Assembly: GCF_041949975.1 (NCBI RefSeq)
Contig: NZ_JBHFQG010000038.1
Span: forward strand, 1-35,568
DNA length: 35,568 nt
Source of the DNA: Alteribacillus sp041949975
Lineage (GTDB): Bacteria; Bacillota; Bacilli; Bacillales; Marinococcaceae
Reading direction: 5' to 3'
Made by a program: the position numbers and the translations under genes. Shown piece by piece: positions 15,842 to 23,827 of this stretch (positions are counted from its first letter, which is position 1; each line of letters opens with the position of its first letter). The notes beneath the pieces are model-generated. The model was not told where the DNA came from. It did no database searches and saw only the letters and a list, made by a program, of their open reading frames with translations.

Positions 15842-16188
15842 AAAAGCGCAAGCGCCCTGGTAAGCCTCGACAGGTAAATGTTCTCCAGGCAATAAAGGCG
15901 CTCTTACTTCCACAGGATGTGGTGACTTCTGCGTTGCACTTTCGTCGCCAAAAACGCCACGTCCTGTGGCATTGGCGACTTTAGCACGTCCTGTGCGTCG
16001 ACGTGTGCGTCTTTTAACAGAAGGGTCCTAAAGGATGTTCGACTAAGAACGTCACGTCCTGTGACAACGTCGAACTGGCTTGCACAGGATGAGCTGACTT
16101 TTGCGTTGCGAACACGATGTTCGCGATTCTAGCAAAAGTTCCTTAAACCGTCTTGGGCCTCCGAGAGGCTGGGCGCTGAAGCTAGACG
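15842..16188 (+). repeat. Dispersed repeat A, copy 1
   Basis: A ~347-bp non-coding element bounded by AAAAGCGCAAGCGCCC and GGGCGCTGAAGCTAGAC. The end segments AGCGCCC (15851-15857) and GGGCGCT (16171-16177) can pair and close the whole element. Inside, the motif CACAGGAT or its complement (GTCCTGTG) recurs about five times in both orientations. A second copy lies at 26927-27222, with the same end orientation but an inverted core. It resembles dispersed intergenic elements I recall from other Bacillaceae genomes. No open frame is evident. It occupies most of the gap between the 139-aa gene and the ptsG terminator. Confidence 0.8.
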
Positions 16189-16248
16189 CGGATCAAACAA
16201 TATGGAGATAGTTATCCACCTTGTAAAAACATAATTTCCTAAACAATT

Positions 16249-16288
16249 AAAAAACCCCAGATACAGGATCAACCTGGTATCTGGGGTT
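16249..16288 (-). terminator. ptsG terminator
   Basis: On the minus strand AACCCCAGATAC pairs with GTATCTGGGGTT (one slip) and is followed by TTTTTAA, directly after the ptsG stop. Confidence 0.9.
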
Positions 16289-16293
16289 ACTTC

Positions 16294-18351
16294 TTATTGA
16301 ATTTCTACTACGTCTTTATCTTCTTTTGTGACTGCTTGATTTTTCTTCACTTTCACAGACTGATCTTCAGAAAGGCTGGTAAATACTACCGGAGTAATTG
16401 TAGATTTAGCTTTTTCTTCAATCAGTATAAGGTCTGCTTTCACTAAAAGCTGTCCTTTTTGAATATTTTCTCCTTCTTCTACAAAGACCTCAAAGCCTTC
16501 TCCTTGCATATTAACTGTATCAATTCCAATGTGAAGCAAAATTTCAAGGCCATCTTTCGTTTTAATTCCAACCGCATGCTTTGTTGGGAACACGTTATTA
16601 ATGACCCCGTCCACCGGTGAAACAAATTCACCGTCTGAAGGCTTAATAGCAAAGCCATCGCCCATCATTTTTCCTGCAAACACATCGTCTGGTACCTCTT
16701 CAATCGAAAGTATTTCCCCGTTTGCCGGACTGCCAATAGAAACGGTGCCGCCTGTTTCTGGTTTAATGGCTGGCTCTGCTTCTTTTTTCGGATCAAATTC
16801 AGGCTCTTTATTTAACGGTTCAGAAGGGGCTCGTCCTTCAATAATATCCTGCATTTGAGATTTTAGCGCATCAGACTGCGGTCCGAAAATGGCCTGTACG
16901 TTATTGCCGACTTCCATGACTCCTGAAGCACCAAGCTGCTTTAATCGGTCTTTGTCGACTTCATTTTTGTCATTAACCGTAATTCGAAGTCTTGTAATAC
17001 AAGCATCAAGATTTTTCAAATTTTCTTTTCCGCCGAATGCTTCTAAAATGTTATATGGTAAGTCGCTGCTGCCGCTCTCAGAAGTTGTATCAGCCTGTAC
17101 TTCAGCTGTTTCTTCGCGCCCTGGCGTCATAAGATTAAATTTCGTAATCGCAAAGCGGAAGCCAAAATAATAGATAACAGAGAAACACAATCCTACAGGA
17201 ATGACAAGCCACCAAGCTGTAGCATTTGGGATAATACCAAACAAGAAGTAGTCAATAACCCCGCCGGAGAACGTCATCCCAATTTTTACATCGAGCAGAT
17301 GCATGACCATAAAGGATAACCCGGCAAAAATGGTATGAATCGCAAACAATAATGGTGCTACAAATAAGAAACTAAATTCGATTGGCTCTGTGATACCGGT
17401 AAGAAAAGACGTCAATGCAGCAGACCCCATAATACCAGCTACATATTTTTTGTTTTCCGGTTTAGCACAGTGATAAATAGCCAGTGCTGCAGCAGGAAGA
17501 CCAAACATCATAAATGGGAATTTCCCTGTCATAAAGGTTCCTGCTGTGAACTCTTCTACTCCGTCACGGTATTGCGCAAAAAAGATCTGTTGGTCCCCTG
17601 TTACAGTCTGCCCAGCTGCATTTACATAAGATCCAAATTCATACCAAAATGGATTATAAAATACGTGATGCAGACCGAATGGAATAAGAGCTCTTTCAAT
17701 AACACCAAATACAAAAGCAGATATGGTCGTGTTCGCTTCGGTCACTAGATAAGACATTCCATTTAATAATTCCTGCACAGGCGGCCACACGACGGTAAGG
17801 AAGGCACCGATAATTAATCCGCCAAAAGCAGTCGCAATCGGAACAAAACGCTTGCCGGCAAAAAATCCTAAGTATTGCGGAAGTTCGATATTGTAATAAC
17901 GATTAAACATAAATGCACCAAGTGCACCGGCTATAATACCTCCGAATACCCCGGTTTGTAAGGTAGGTATTCCGAGCATTTCGGCATAAGCCGGATTATC
18001 TTCAATCATTTCCCCATTTATTCCAACAACAACTCCCATGGTGACATTAATAATAAAATAGCCGATAAGTGCTGCAAGCCCTGCTACCCCGTCACCATTA
18101 GCAAGCCCAAGGGCCACACCAATTGCAAAGATGACAGGCAGGTTGTCAAAAACAATGCCCCCGGCTTCGGACATTAATTCAGATATTAGCTGAGCCGGAG
18201 CTGAATCTAAAAACGGCAGAATATTAATCATATTGTCTTCTTGCATCGCAGTACCGATGGCAAGCAGTAAACCAGCTGCCGGGAGCAAAGCGACAGGAAG
18301 CATCAATGCTCTGCCGATGCGCTGAAGCACACCAAATGCCTTTTTAAACAT
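16294..18351 (-). CDS. ptsG: Glucose-type PTS transporter, EIICBA
   Basis: A 685-residue phosphotransferase permease that imports and phosphorylates glucose. Domains in order: EIIC (about residues 1-400, multi-helix, FKKAFGVLQRIGRALMLPV, GLHHVFYNPFWYE and GITEPIEFSF), EIIB with the phosphocysteine in NLDACITRLRITV, and EIIA with the phospho-histidine in EILLHIGIDTVNMQGEGF. All three are fused in the C-B-A order of B. subtilis PtsG. AAAGGAGGAAAAGAA precedes the ATG. The gene follows glcT and is preceded by a GlcT antiterminator site and terminator, which supports glucose as the sugar over other members of the glucose family. Confidence 0.95.
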   Translation of the reverse strand: MFKKAFGVLQRIGRALMLPVALLPAAGLLLAIGTAMQEDNMINILPFLDSAPAQLISELMSEAGGIVFDNLPVIFAIGVALGLANGDGVAGLAALIGYFIINVTMGVVVGINGEMIEDNPAYAEMLGIPTLQTGVFGGIIAGALGAFMFNRYYNIELPQYLGFFAGKRFVPIATAFGGLIIGAFLTVVWPPVQELLNGMSYLVTEANTTISAFVFGVIERALIPFGLHHVFYNPFWYEFGSYVNAAGQTVTGDQQIFFAQYRDGVEEFTAGTFMTGKFPFMMFGLPAAALAIYHCAKPENKKYVAGIMGSAALTSFLTGITEPIEFSFLFVAPLLFAIHTIFAGLSFMVMHLLDVKIGMTFSGGVIDYFLFGIIPNATAWWLVIPVGLCFSVIYYFGFRFAITKFNLMTPGREETAEVQADTTSESGSSDLPYNILEAFGGKENLKNLDACITRLRITVNDKNEVDKDRLKQLGASGVMEVGNNVQAIFGPQSDALKSQMQDIIEGRAPSEPLNKEPEFDPKKEAEPAIKPETGGTVSIGSPANGEILSIEEVPDDVFAGKMMGDGFAIKPSDGEFVSPVDGVINNVFPTKHAVGIKTKDGLEILLHIGIDTVNMQGEGFEVFVEEGENIQKGQLLVKADLILIEEKAKSTITPVVFTSLSEDQSVKVKKNQAVTKEDKDVVEIQ

Positions 18352-18443
18352 TTTTCTTTTCCTCCTTTAATTTTAGCAAGTTGATGCAAAGCACTATGGT
18401 TTAATGAAACTCCTAAAAAGAATGAAACCATCCATGTTAATAC

Positions 18444-18478
18444 TTACTGTTCGTTAGTTGTTGTTTTACTAACAGTAA
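18444..18478 (-). other. Secondary hairpin in the ptsG leader
   Basis: TTACTGTT and AACAGTAA pair across about 19 nt, with an alternative pairing through GTTAGT and ACTAAC. It lies between the leader terminator and the ptsG ribosome binding site. Function unknown; it might stabilise the mRNA. Confidence 0.35.
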
Positions 18479-18483
18479 AAATT

Positions 18484-18584
18484 AAAAAAGGCATGAGAGA
18501 AAAGGGTTCGCCGAAAAAGAGACAAAACGTGATTTGGATACACGTGTCCCGTTTTTCAGAGAACCAATCTTTTTCTCTCATGCC
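18484..18584 (-). terminator. Regulated leader terminator upstream of ptsG
   Basis: On the minus strand GGCATGAGAGAAAAA pairs with CTTTTCTCTCATGCC and ends in TTTTTT. The 5' arm overlaps the GlcT-binding site, so the two structures exclude each other, which is the classic antitermination layout. Confidence 0.85.
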
Positions 18585-18602
18585 TGTATGACCAGTAACA
18601 CG
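18577..18602 (-). promoter_or_regulatory. GlcT ribonucleic antiterminator (RAT) site
   Basis: On the minus strand CGTGTTACTG, six bases, then CAGGCATGAG. This closely follows the ptsG RAT I recall from B. subtilis, including the TTACTG and CAGGCATGAG halves. GlcT, encoded just upstream, would bind it when glucose is present and prevent the overlapping terminator from forming. Confidence 0.85.
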
Positions 18603-18621
18603 GAATGTGATTGGTTAAGCT

Positions 18622-19458
18622 TCATGTATGATTTTGTCTTGAAAGCCTTTGCAAGTGGAGTGTTAAATAGACCGCTTCACTTTCTGGAACCGGCTTTCGT
18701 AGTGCTTGCTGCATCATCTTAATTAATTTCCATGACAAATTGTAGCACAACGGATATTCTTTTTTCAACACATTTTTTAATGATTCCGGTTCATCTGTAT
18801 AATTGTCGTTTTGAATTCTTTCTATAGCCTGATGTAAATGCCTCAGCAGCCGCTGGTGATCAAGCTCTTTAGGGTTCATTGACACATTTAACGTATCTTC
18901 TATTCGTTTAACAAGGTCTGAAACCAGCTTGGTATGGGCATTTACTTCTGTTAGTGAACGCCTTGTGAGAGCACTGTGGATATGGAGAGCGACAAAACCA
19001 ACCTCTCCTTCGGGCATCACGGTACCTGTACATTCTTCTACATGCAAAAGCAGCTCTCTTGCTGCTTGAAATTCCTCCGGATAAGCAAGCTCTGTTTCGG
19101 CCAGAAACGGATTGCGTACTTCAAGACCTTGTTTCTGGCGGTGAACGGCATAATATAAATGATCTGTTAATGCCACGTGTATATGTTCATGAAGGGTGAC
19201 GTTAAAACGGTTTTCGAGCATAGCCATACATTCATTCATGCATCCGATAAACGCTTCATCCACTTCGATAAGCAGCTGCTTGTACTGCTCTTGTTCCCCC
19301 TGGTCTTTTAATACGAAAAATTTCTCCGCTCCGCTCTCCTCTACAACATCTCCAGTTTTCTTGCCAAAGCCTAGTCCTTTACCGGTAAGGACGACTTCTT
19401 CATAGTCAGGATGTTCCGCAATGATGACGTTGTTATTCAAAATTTTTTTAACCTTCAT
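18622..19458 (-). CDS. glcT: Transcription antiterminator GlcT (BglG family)
   Basis: A 278-residue RNA-binding antiterminator. Residues 1-60 are the co-antiterminator domain (MKVKKILNNNVIIAE, VVLTGKGLGFGKKTGD). Two PTS-regulation domains follow, with histidines in LHEHIHVALTDHLYYAV and VALHIHSALTRRS (PRD1) and HLHQAIERIQND and YLTLHLQRLSRQ (PRD2). EI/HPr phosphorylation and the glucose permease control its activity. The frame extends to 19542, but the ATG at 19458 begins the conserved domain. It precedes ptsG on the same strand with the RAT between them. Identity as GlcT rather than LicT or SacT rests on ptsG and the RAT sequence. Confidence 0.93.
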   Translation of the reverse strand: MKVKKILNNNVIIAEHPDYEEVVLTGKGLGFGKKTGDVVEESGAEKFFVLKDQGEQEQYKQLLIEVDEAFIGCMNECMAMLENRFNVTLHEHIHVALTDHLYYAVHRQKQGLEVRNPFLAETELAYPEEFQAARELLLHVEECTGTVMPEGEVGFVALHIHSALTRRSLTEVNAHTKLVSDLVKRIEDTLNVSMNPKELDHQRLLRHLHQAIERIQNDNYTDEPESLKNVLKKEYPLCYNLSWKLIKMMQQALRKPVPESEAVYLTLHLQRLSRQNHT

Positions 19459-19641
19459 ACTCCAACCCCATCTTCCTAATAGCTTCGGTCTATAATCATA
19501 CCGAAACAAACGCTTTACCGTCAACCTGGATTCTTTGCTCAATGCTTATCAACATCAATAACTGCAATAGTTCGGAAAAGGTGAATGTGGCCACAGACAT
19601 TGGGTCGTTATTACTATAATTGCTTGTGAAATTGGGTTCTT

Positions 19642-19724
19642 GCGAACATGGAATCCGTTTTTTTGCTGCTGAAACCTTCCAGCGACACTGGTTTAAAATA
19701 ATGAACGGAACGAGTGTCCATGTG
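19642..19724. repeat. Dispersed repeat B, copy 1 (imperfect inverted repeat)
   Basis: An ~83-bp element whose arms, ACATGGAATCCGTTTTTTT and the complement of AATGAACGGAACGAGTGTCCATGT (split by a small insert), fold back on each other. Related copies are at 26617-26698 and 34250-34334, sharing a GGAatCCGTTattt / aataACGGAat core and a GTCCAT/GTCGAT end. It lies in the 327-bp gap between glcT and fabI, where no gene is seen apart from the fabI terminator. Confidence 0.6.
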
Positions 19725-19740
19725 ACTCAAATAACAAATA

Positions 19741-19775
19741 AAAAAAAGGCCGGCCCCAACAAATGGAGACAGCCC
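19741..19775 (-). terminator. fabI terminator
   Basis: On the minus strand GGCTGTCTCC pairs with GGGGCCGGCC (with G-U pairs and one mismatch) and runs into a long T-tract. Confidence 0.75.
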
Positions 19776-19785
19776 ATGTTCCTAT

Positions 19786-20574
19786 CTAGTTAAGCATGCC
19801 GATTGTGTTGTAGCCGCCGTCGACATGAATGAGCTCTCCTGTAATCCCTCTAGACAAATCACTCATTAAAAAGAGAGCTGTGTCACCGACTTCTTCTTGA
19901 GAAGTAGGGCGGCGCAGCGGTGCTTTTTCTTCCATTTCCTTTAATACGTCGTTAAATCCGCCGATACCTTTTGCCGCAAGAGTCCGGATCGGGCCAGCTG
20001 AAATGGCGTTAACACGGATGTTATCTTTTCCGAGGTCATTTGCAAGATAGCGCACGCTTGCGTCAAGAGAAGCTTTTGCTACTCCCATGACGTTGTAGTT
20101 TTTCACTACTTTTTCTCCGCCAAGATATGTCATCGTCACAATCGAGCCGCCTTCGTTCATCAGATCAAGTTCCCGCACAACTTTCGCAACGGCTGTAAGA
20201 GAATAAGCACTGATATTATGCGCGAGCAAGAAGCCTTCTCTTGTGGTGTTTAAATAATCTCCGTCTAATTCCTCTTTGTTAGCAAACGCAATACAGTGGG
20301 CAAGCCCGTGAATAACGCCGACTTCCTCTTTAATCTGCTGAAATGACTTTTTAATTTCCTCATCATCGGAAATGTCACAAGGCAAAATCACAGAATCATC
20401 GCGGTCAAGCGTATCTGCAAGCTGTCTTACGTTTTTTTCGAGACGTTCTCCTGCATATGTAAACACTAATCTGGCTCCAGCCTTTGCCAGGCTTTGTGCT
20501 ATTCCCCATGCAATGCTTCTCTTGTTGGCCACCCCCATAACGACGTATGTGCGCCCTTCTAAAGACAGGTTCAT
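19786..20574 (-). CDS. fabI: Enoyl-ACP reductase FabI
   Basis: A 262-residue short-chain dehydrogenase-type enzyme that performs the last reduction in each fatty acid elongation cycle. It begins MNLSLEGRTYVVMGVANKRS with the cofactor-binding stretch, and shows LAHCIAFANKEEL, the catalytic Tyr/Lys pair in YNVMGVAKASLDASVRYLA, and VNAISAGPIRTLAAKGI, all typical of FabI. The frame extends to 20631 but the ATG at 20574 has AAAAAAGGAGCGATTCATA. A FapR-like operator overlaps its promoter. It is transcribed alone, divergent from prpE. Confidence 0.95.
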   Translation of the reverse strand: MNLSLEGRTYVVMGVANKRSIAWGIAQSLAKAGARLVFTYAGERLEKNVRQLADTLDRDDSVILPCDISDDEEIKKSFQQIKEEVGVIHGLAHCIAFANKEELDGDYLNTTREGFLLAHNISAYSLTAVAKVVRELDLMNEGGSIVTMTYLGGEKVVKNYNVMGVAKASLDASVRYLANDLGKDNIRVNAISAGPIRTLAAKGIGGFNDVLKEMEEKAPLRRPTSQEEVGDTALFLMSDLSRGITGELIHVDGGYNTIGMLN

Positions 20575-20623
20575 TATGAATCGCTCCTTTTTTATAAAGA
20601 ATTTCTTTTCTTCAATAGTTGAT

Positions 20624-20640
20624 CTTATCACCTGGTAACA
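20624..20640. promoter_or_regulatory. FapR-like operator of fabI
   Basis: TTATCACCTGGTAACAA matches the FapR consensus as I recall it (TTAGTACCTGGTACTAA-like) at 13 of 17 positions and keeps its palindromic TTA..ACCTGGT..AA shape. It lies just downstream of the fabI -10 box, as in B. subtilis fap genes. FapR represses lipid synthesis genes and releases DNA on malonyl-CoA. Confidence 0.7.
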
Positions 20641-20644
20641 AGCA

Positions 20645-20674
20645 CATTATATCATTCTTTTCTGCTGCTTCCCA
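20645..20674 (-). promoter_or_regulatory. SigA promoter of fabI
   Basis: TTGGGA and a perfect TATAAT are separated by 18 bp on the minus strand, placing the start of transcription at the FapR-like palindrome. Confidence 0.65.
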
Positions 20675-20822
20675 ACATAGATACGAAACTTCAGGTTTAA
20701 AGTTTCTCAGCAGAGAGAAAGTAGGAATACAGAACTACCAGTTTACATTAGGATTTTCTTATAACATTTGTTATTATTTTTACTATAATACATTCAGTTA
20801 ATTATTGGAAGGAGAACAGAAT

Positions 20823-21587
20823 ATGGCCGCATACGACTTTATTGGAGATATACATGGCTGTTTTGATGAATTGATTACGTTGTTGAAGCAGATAGGCTAT
20901 CAATCAAAGGGTTCCATTTACGTGCATCCTTCTGGACGCCAGCCTGTTTTTATTGGAGATTTAACAGACAGAGGGCCAAATTCTGTCGCCTCCATCCAAT
21001 TAATTACTGACATGGTTCAAAAGGGAGCTGCTTATTACGTTCCCGGAAATCATTGTGACAAATTGTATCGTTATTTTCTTGGAAGAAACGTTATGATTAA
21101 GCACGGATTAGAAACAACCGTGGCGGAACTAGAAGCACTTTCGAAACGAGAATGCAAATTCATTCGTAAAGCCTTTATGAGTTTGTATGAAAATGCTCCT
21201 CTTTACCAGCGGCTTGACGATGACCAGGTTGTCGCCGCTCATGCCGGAATCCGGGAAGACATGATAGGAAAAGAAAATAAATCTGTAAAAGCGTTTGTAT
21301 TATACGGAGACATAACTGGTGAAAAAAATCCGGACGGCACTCCGGTTAGACGGGACTGGTCTGCCTCCTATTCAGGAAAACGGCTGATTGTTTATGGCCA
21401 TACTCCTGTCCTGGAACCTCGCATCGTTGGAAACACGATTAATATCGATACAGGATGCGTGTTTGGCGGGAAATTAACCGCCCTGCACTATCCGGAAATG
21501 TCCTTCAGCCATACTTCTTCTACGATGCCGTTTGTACCGGAAAAATTCCGTTCATTTGAGGAGACACCGATTCGAAAAAGCAGGTGA
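20823..21587 (+). CDS. prpE: Metallophosphatase PrpE (bis(5'-nucleosyl)-tetraphosphatase)
   Basis: A 254-residue calcineurin-type phosphoesterase. The metal-binding motifs appear in order: DFIGDIHGCFDEL, FIGDLTDRGPNS, VPGNHCDKL, AAHAGI and VYGHTPV. B. subtilis PrpE hydrolyses diadenosine tetraphosphate asymmetrically and has been linked to spore germination. The frame opens at 20805, but the ATG at 20823 follows AAGGAGAACAGAAT. The lipoprotein gene follows closely. Family and position next to yjbO match B. subtilis. Confidence 0.93.
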   Translation: MAAYDFIGDIHGCFDELITLLKQIGYQSKGSIYVHPSGRQPVFIGDLTDRGPNSVASIQLITDMVQKGAAYYVPGNHCDKLYRYFLGRNVMIKHGLETTVAELEALSKRECKFIRKAFMSLYENAPLYQRLDDDQVVAAHAGIREDMIGKENKSVKAFVLYGDITGEKNPDGTPVRRDWSASYSGKRLIVYGHTPVLEPRIVGNTINIDTGCVFGGKLTALHYPEMSFSHTSSTMPFVPEKFRSFEETPIRKSR

Positions 21588-21592
21588 ATAAC

Positions 21593-22033
21593 ATGAACCG
21601 TGCCGCCGTTTTACTTATTACCTTTGTAAGCTCTTTGTCATTTTTAATCGGATGCCAGGGCGACGCCAATATAAATCTCGATCAGGAAAAGAGCTATATT
21701 CTCGTAGACAATAATCGGAGCATGCTGACGATTTATGCAATGCTCCGAAATGATGGGGATCGTTCCTCTGATGAGTTGTATGCCGACTTCACTATAAAAG
21801 ATCAGCTTGCTGAACGATTGGGTTCTGACAAAATTTTATATAAAACGGATAACCAAGGTGTTCCAGAACGTTTTTCTATTGAAGAGGGCAGAGGCTTTTT
21901 TATAAGTGAAAGTTTTTCCATCGAAGAGGATTTACAGGATGTGGATGTAGAAGAGTCTATCGTTATCAATGTTTATGATGAAGAGGAAGAAAAAATCCTT
22001 GAAGATACGATGGAAAATATAAAAAAAGAATAA
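21593..22033 (+). CDS. Putative lipoprotein of unknown function
   Basis: A 146-residue protein with a lipoprotein signal: MNRAAVLLITFVSSLSFLIGC, the lipobox LIGC at its end. The mature part is acidic, and a beta-rich segment (YILVDNNRSMLTIYAMLRND) is followed by a Glu/Asp-rich tail. It reads as a small extracellular domain of unknown role. A GTG at 21584 overlaps the prpE stop by 4 nt; the ATG at 21593 has AGGTGA ahead and is preferred. It is probably co-transcribed with prpE. I know no B. subtilis counterpart in this place. Confidence 0.75.
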   Translation: MNRAAVLLITFVSSLSFLIGCQGDANINLDQEKSYILVDNNRSMLTIYAMLRNDGDRSSDELYADFTIKDQLAERLGSDKILYKTDNQGVPERFSIEEGRGFFISESFSIEEDLQDVDVEESIVINVYDEEEEKILEDTMENIKKE

Positions 22034-22047
22034 TTTCCAGATATATA

Positions 22048-22094
22048 AAGGAAGGGTATCTCTATAACAGTAGCGCTTTTAAAAGCCCCTTCCT
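22048..22094. terminator. Hairpin between the lipoprotein gene and the pseudouridine synthase gene
   Basis: AGGAAGGG pairs with CCCTTCCT across a loop of about 30 nt, between convergent stop codons. A short T-run follows on either side. The long loop makes it a weak candidate. Confidence 0.45.
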
Positions 22095-22096
22095 AT

Positions 22097-23002
22097 TTAT
22101 AACGTCAACTCATCCTCGATAAGCCTTCTCATGTCTTCTGGAAGATCTGCAGTAATAGTATGCCAGCTTTCAAAAACAGGATGGCAAAATTGAAGCTTTG
22201 CGGCATGCAGTGCTTGTCTTTGTATCAGCTCACTTCGGTTACCATACAAACTGTCTCCTATTAAAGGATGACCAGCAAAAGCGGTGTGCACACGAATTTG
22301 GTGGGTTCTTCCCGTATATAAAGTAAATCTTGTAACATCATGGCCACAGACAGTTTTTTCTACTTTGTAACCTGTTTTGGCTTGTTTTCCAGCGGGGTGG
22401 ACCTGGTGTTCGATGATACTATCTGGCTTTCTGGCAATCGGGCGATTGATTATTCCTTCTGGCTGCTCCCACCTTCCATTCACAATTCCGATATAATATT
22501 TCTTTCCTATTCCTTTTTGAAAAAAATCAGCCAGTCTTTGATGAGCATAAGTATGCTTTGCAATCGCAACAATACCGCTTGTTTGTCTGTCTAATCTAGA
22601 AACAGCATGAAAGGAAGAGGGCAGGTTCTGGTTTACGTAATACTGCAGCACCGCTCCTGCGAGGGATTCTTTTTCCTCTCCTCTGCCAGGCATGGTAGGA
22701 AGATGAGGAGGTTTATTTATTATCAGGACATGTTCGTCTTCAAACAAAATCTCTAAAGGAAGCGAACAAAGAGGAATAGAAGACGGCAAGGGGGCCGCAG
22801 GAAGAGAAATGTGCAATACTTCTCCTCCTTGAAGCATATGGCGGACCGTCACCGGCCGTCCGTCACAAAGAATGCTTCCGTTCATTTTCGCAGACTTTAA
22901 GGTCGTTAAGGACATTCCTTTTTGATCCCGTAAGTATTCTTTTACAGAGATGCTTTTCTTTAACACAGGAACGTTCCATTGAAGCCAATGATTCTGCTTC
23001 AT
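22097..23002 (-). CDS. yjbO: RluA/RluD-family pseudouridine synthase (YjbO)
   Basis: A 301-residue RNA pseudouridine synthase. An N-terminal S4-like RNA-binding region (SVKEYLRDQKGMSLTTLKSAK, then GGEVLHISLP) precedes the catalytic domain with the conserved HAVSRLDRQTSGIV (catalytic Asp in RLDR), KKYYIGIVNG and GRTHQIRVH. It modifies rRNA or tRNA uridines; the target is not determined by sequence. The ATG is 2 nt past the nadK stop, so the two are coupled. Same gene order as B. subtilis yjbN-yjbO. Confidence 0.93.
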   Translation of the reverse strand: MKQNHWLQWNVPVLKKSISVKEYLRDQKGMSLTTLKSAKMNGSILCDGRPVTVRHMLQGGEVLHISLPAAPLPSSIPLCSLPLEILFEDEHVLIINKPPHLPTMPGRGEEKESLAGAVLQYYVNQNLPSSFHAVSRLDRQTSGIVAIAKHTYAHQRLADFFQKGIGKKYYIGIVNGRWEQPEGIINRPIARKPDSIIEHQVHPAGKQAKTGYKVEKTVCGHDVTRFTLYTGRTHQIRVHTAFAGHPLIGDSLYGNRSELIQRQALHAAKLQFCHPVFESWHTITADLPEDMRRLIEDELTL

Positions 23003-23004
23003 TT

Positions 23005-23799
23005 TTATTCACCAATAAATGACTCTTTGACCCTTTTCCAAAATGTAAAAGGCCTGAATCGAGCAAATCTTACTTTTTCTTCTGCTACCCGGCACTGAAT
23101 CGATTTTACCGACTGATCAATCATTGATTTATGGTCAATCGTTATTTGCATTTCCACGTCATTCAAAGGTTTAAGAAGACAGGTGTGATGCTGAGGCAAT
23201 ATGAGCGGTGACCCAACGGTACGGTACACGCGATTGTTAATAGAAGCCATTTCTGAAAGCTGCATCGATGCTAAAGAAGGATGCAGAATAGCTCCTCCGA
23301 GCGCTTTATTATAAGCGGTACTTCCTGAAGGGGTGGAGATGCAAAGACCGTCTCCTCGGAATGTTTCAAATTTCTCCCCTTTAATATCAACATTACATAC
23401 CAAAGATCCTTCCATCGTTTTTACGGTACACTCATTCAGAGCCAAGTAACGATCGGACTGTGGACCGTTGTGATGGCGCACAACGACTTCCAGAAGCGGG
23501 TATTCCACCACTTGAAATGGTGTTTTGGCAATGTGGATCACCAATTTTTCTACCTCTTCCGGCTTCCAGTCTGCATAGAACCCTAAATGTCCGGTGTGTA
23601 TGCCGACAAAGCTTGTTTCATCAAGGCGTTCGTGAAAGTGGTGAAAAGCGTGCAAGAGGGTGCCATCCCCTCCTACCGTAATAACAATATCCGGTGTTTC
23701 ATCGTTTAGTTTTAAACCGAATTCCTGCAGATAATCGATAATTTTTTTACGTAAAGCGTTAGATGTATCGTCCCCTCGCGAAGTCACGCTAAAGTGCAT
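23005..23799 (-). CDS. nadK: NAD kinase
   Basis: A 264-residue enzyme that phosphorylates NAD to NADP. The GGDGTLLHAFHHF motif is near residue 42, with GHLGFYADW, LNECTVK and the GDGLCISTPSGSTAYNKALGG stretch typical of the family (B. subtilis NadF/YjbN). The ATG follows AAAGGAGGCGTTTTGA. It lies between the alarmone synthetase and yjbO genes, in the conserved relA-like, nadF, yjbO order. Confidence 0.95.
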   Translation of the reverse strand: MHFSVTSRGDDTSNALRKKIIDYLQEFGLKLNDETPDIVITVGGDGTLLHAFHHFHERLDETSFVGIHTGHLGFYADWKPEEVEKLVIHIAKTPFQVVEYPLLEVVVRHHNGPQSDRYLALNECTVKTMEGSLVCNVDIKGEKFETFRGDGLCISTPSGSTAYNKALGGAILHPSLASMQLSEMASINNRVYRTVGSPLILPQHHTCLLKPLNDVEMQITIDHKSMIDQSVKSIQCRVAEEKVRFARFRPFTFWKRVKESFIGE

Positions 23800-23827
23800 T
23801 CAAAACGCCTCCTTTCCTTCCTGTCCA

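Noticed and set aside
15842..16188. CRISPR-like array from the repeated CACAGGAT/GTCCTGTG motifs
   Set aside because: Spacing is irregular, motifs occur in both orientations, and no cas genes are present.
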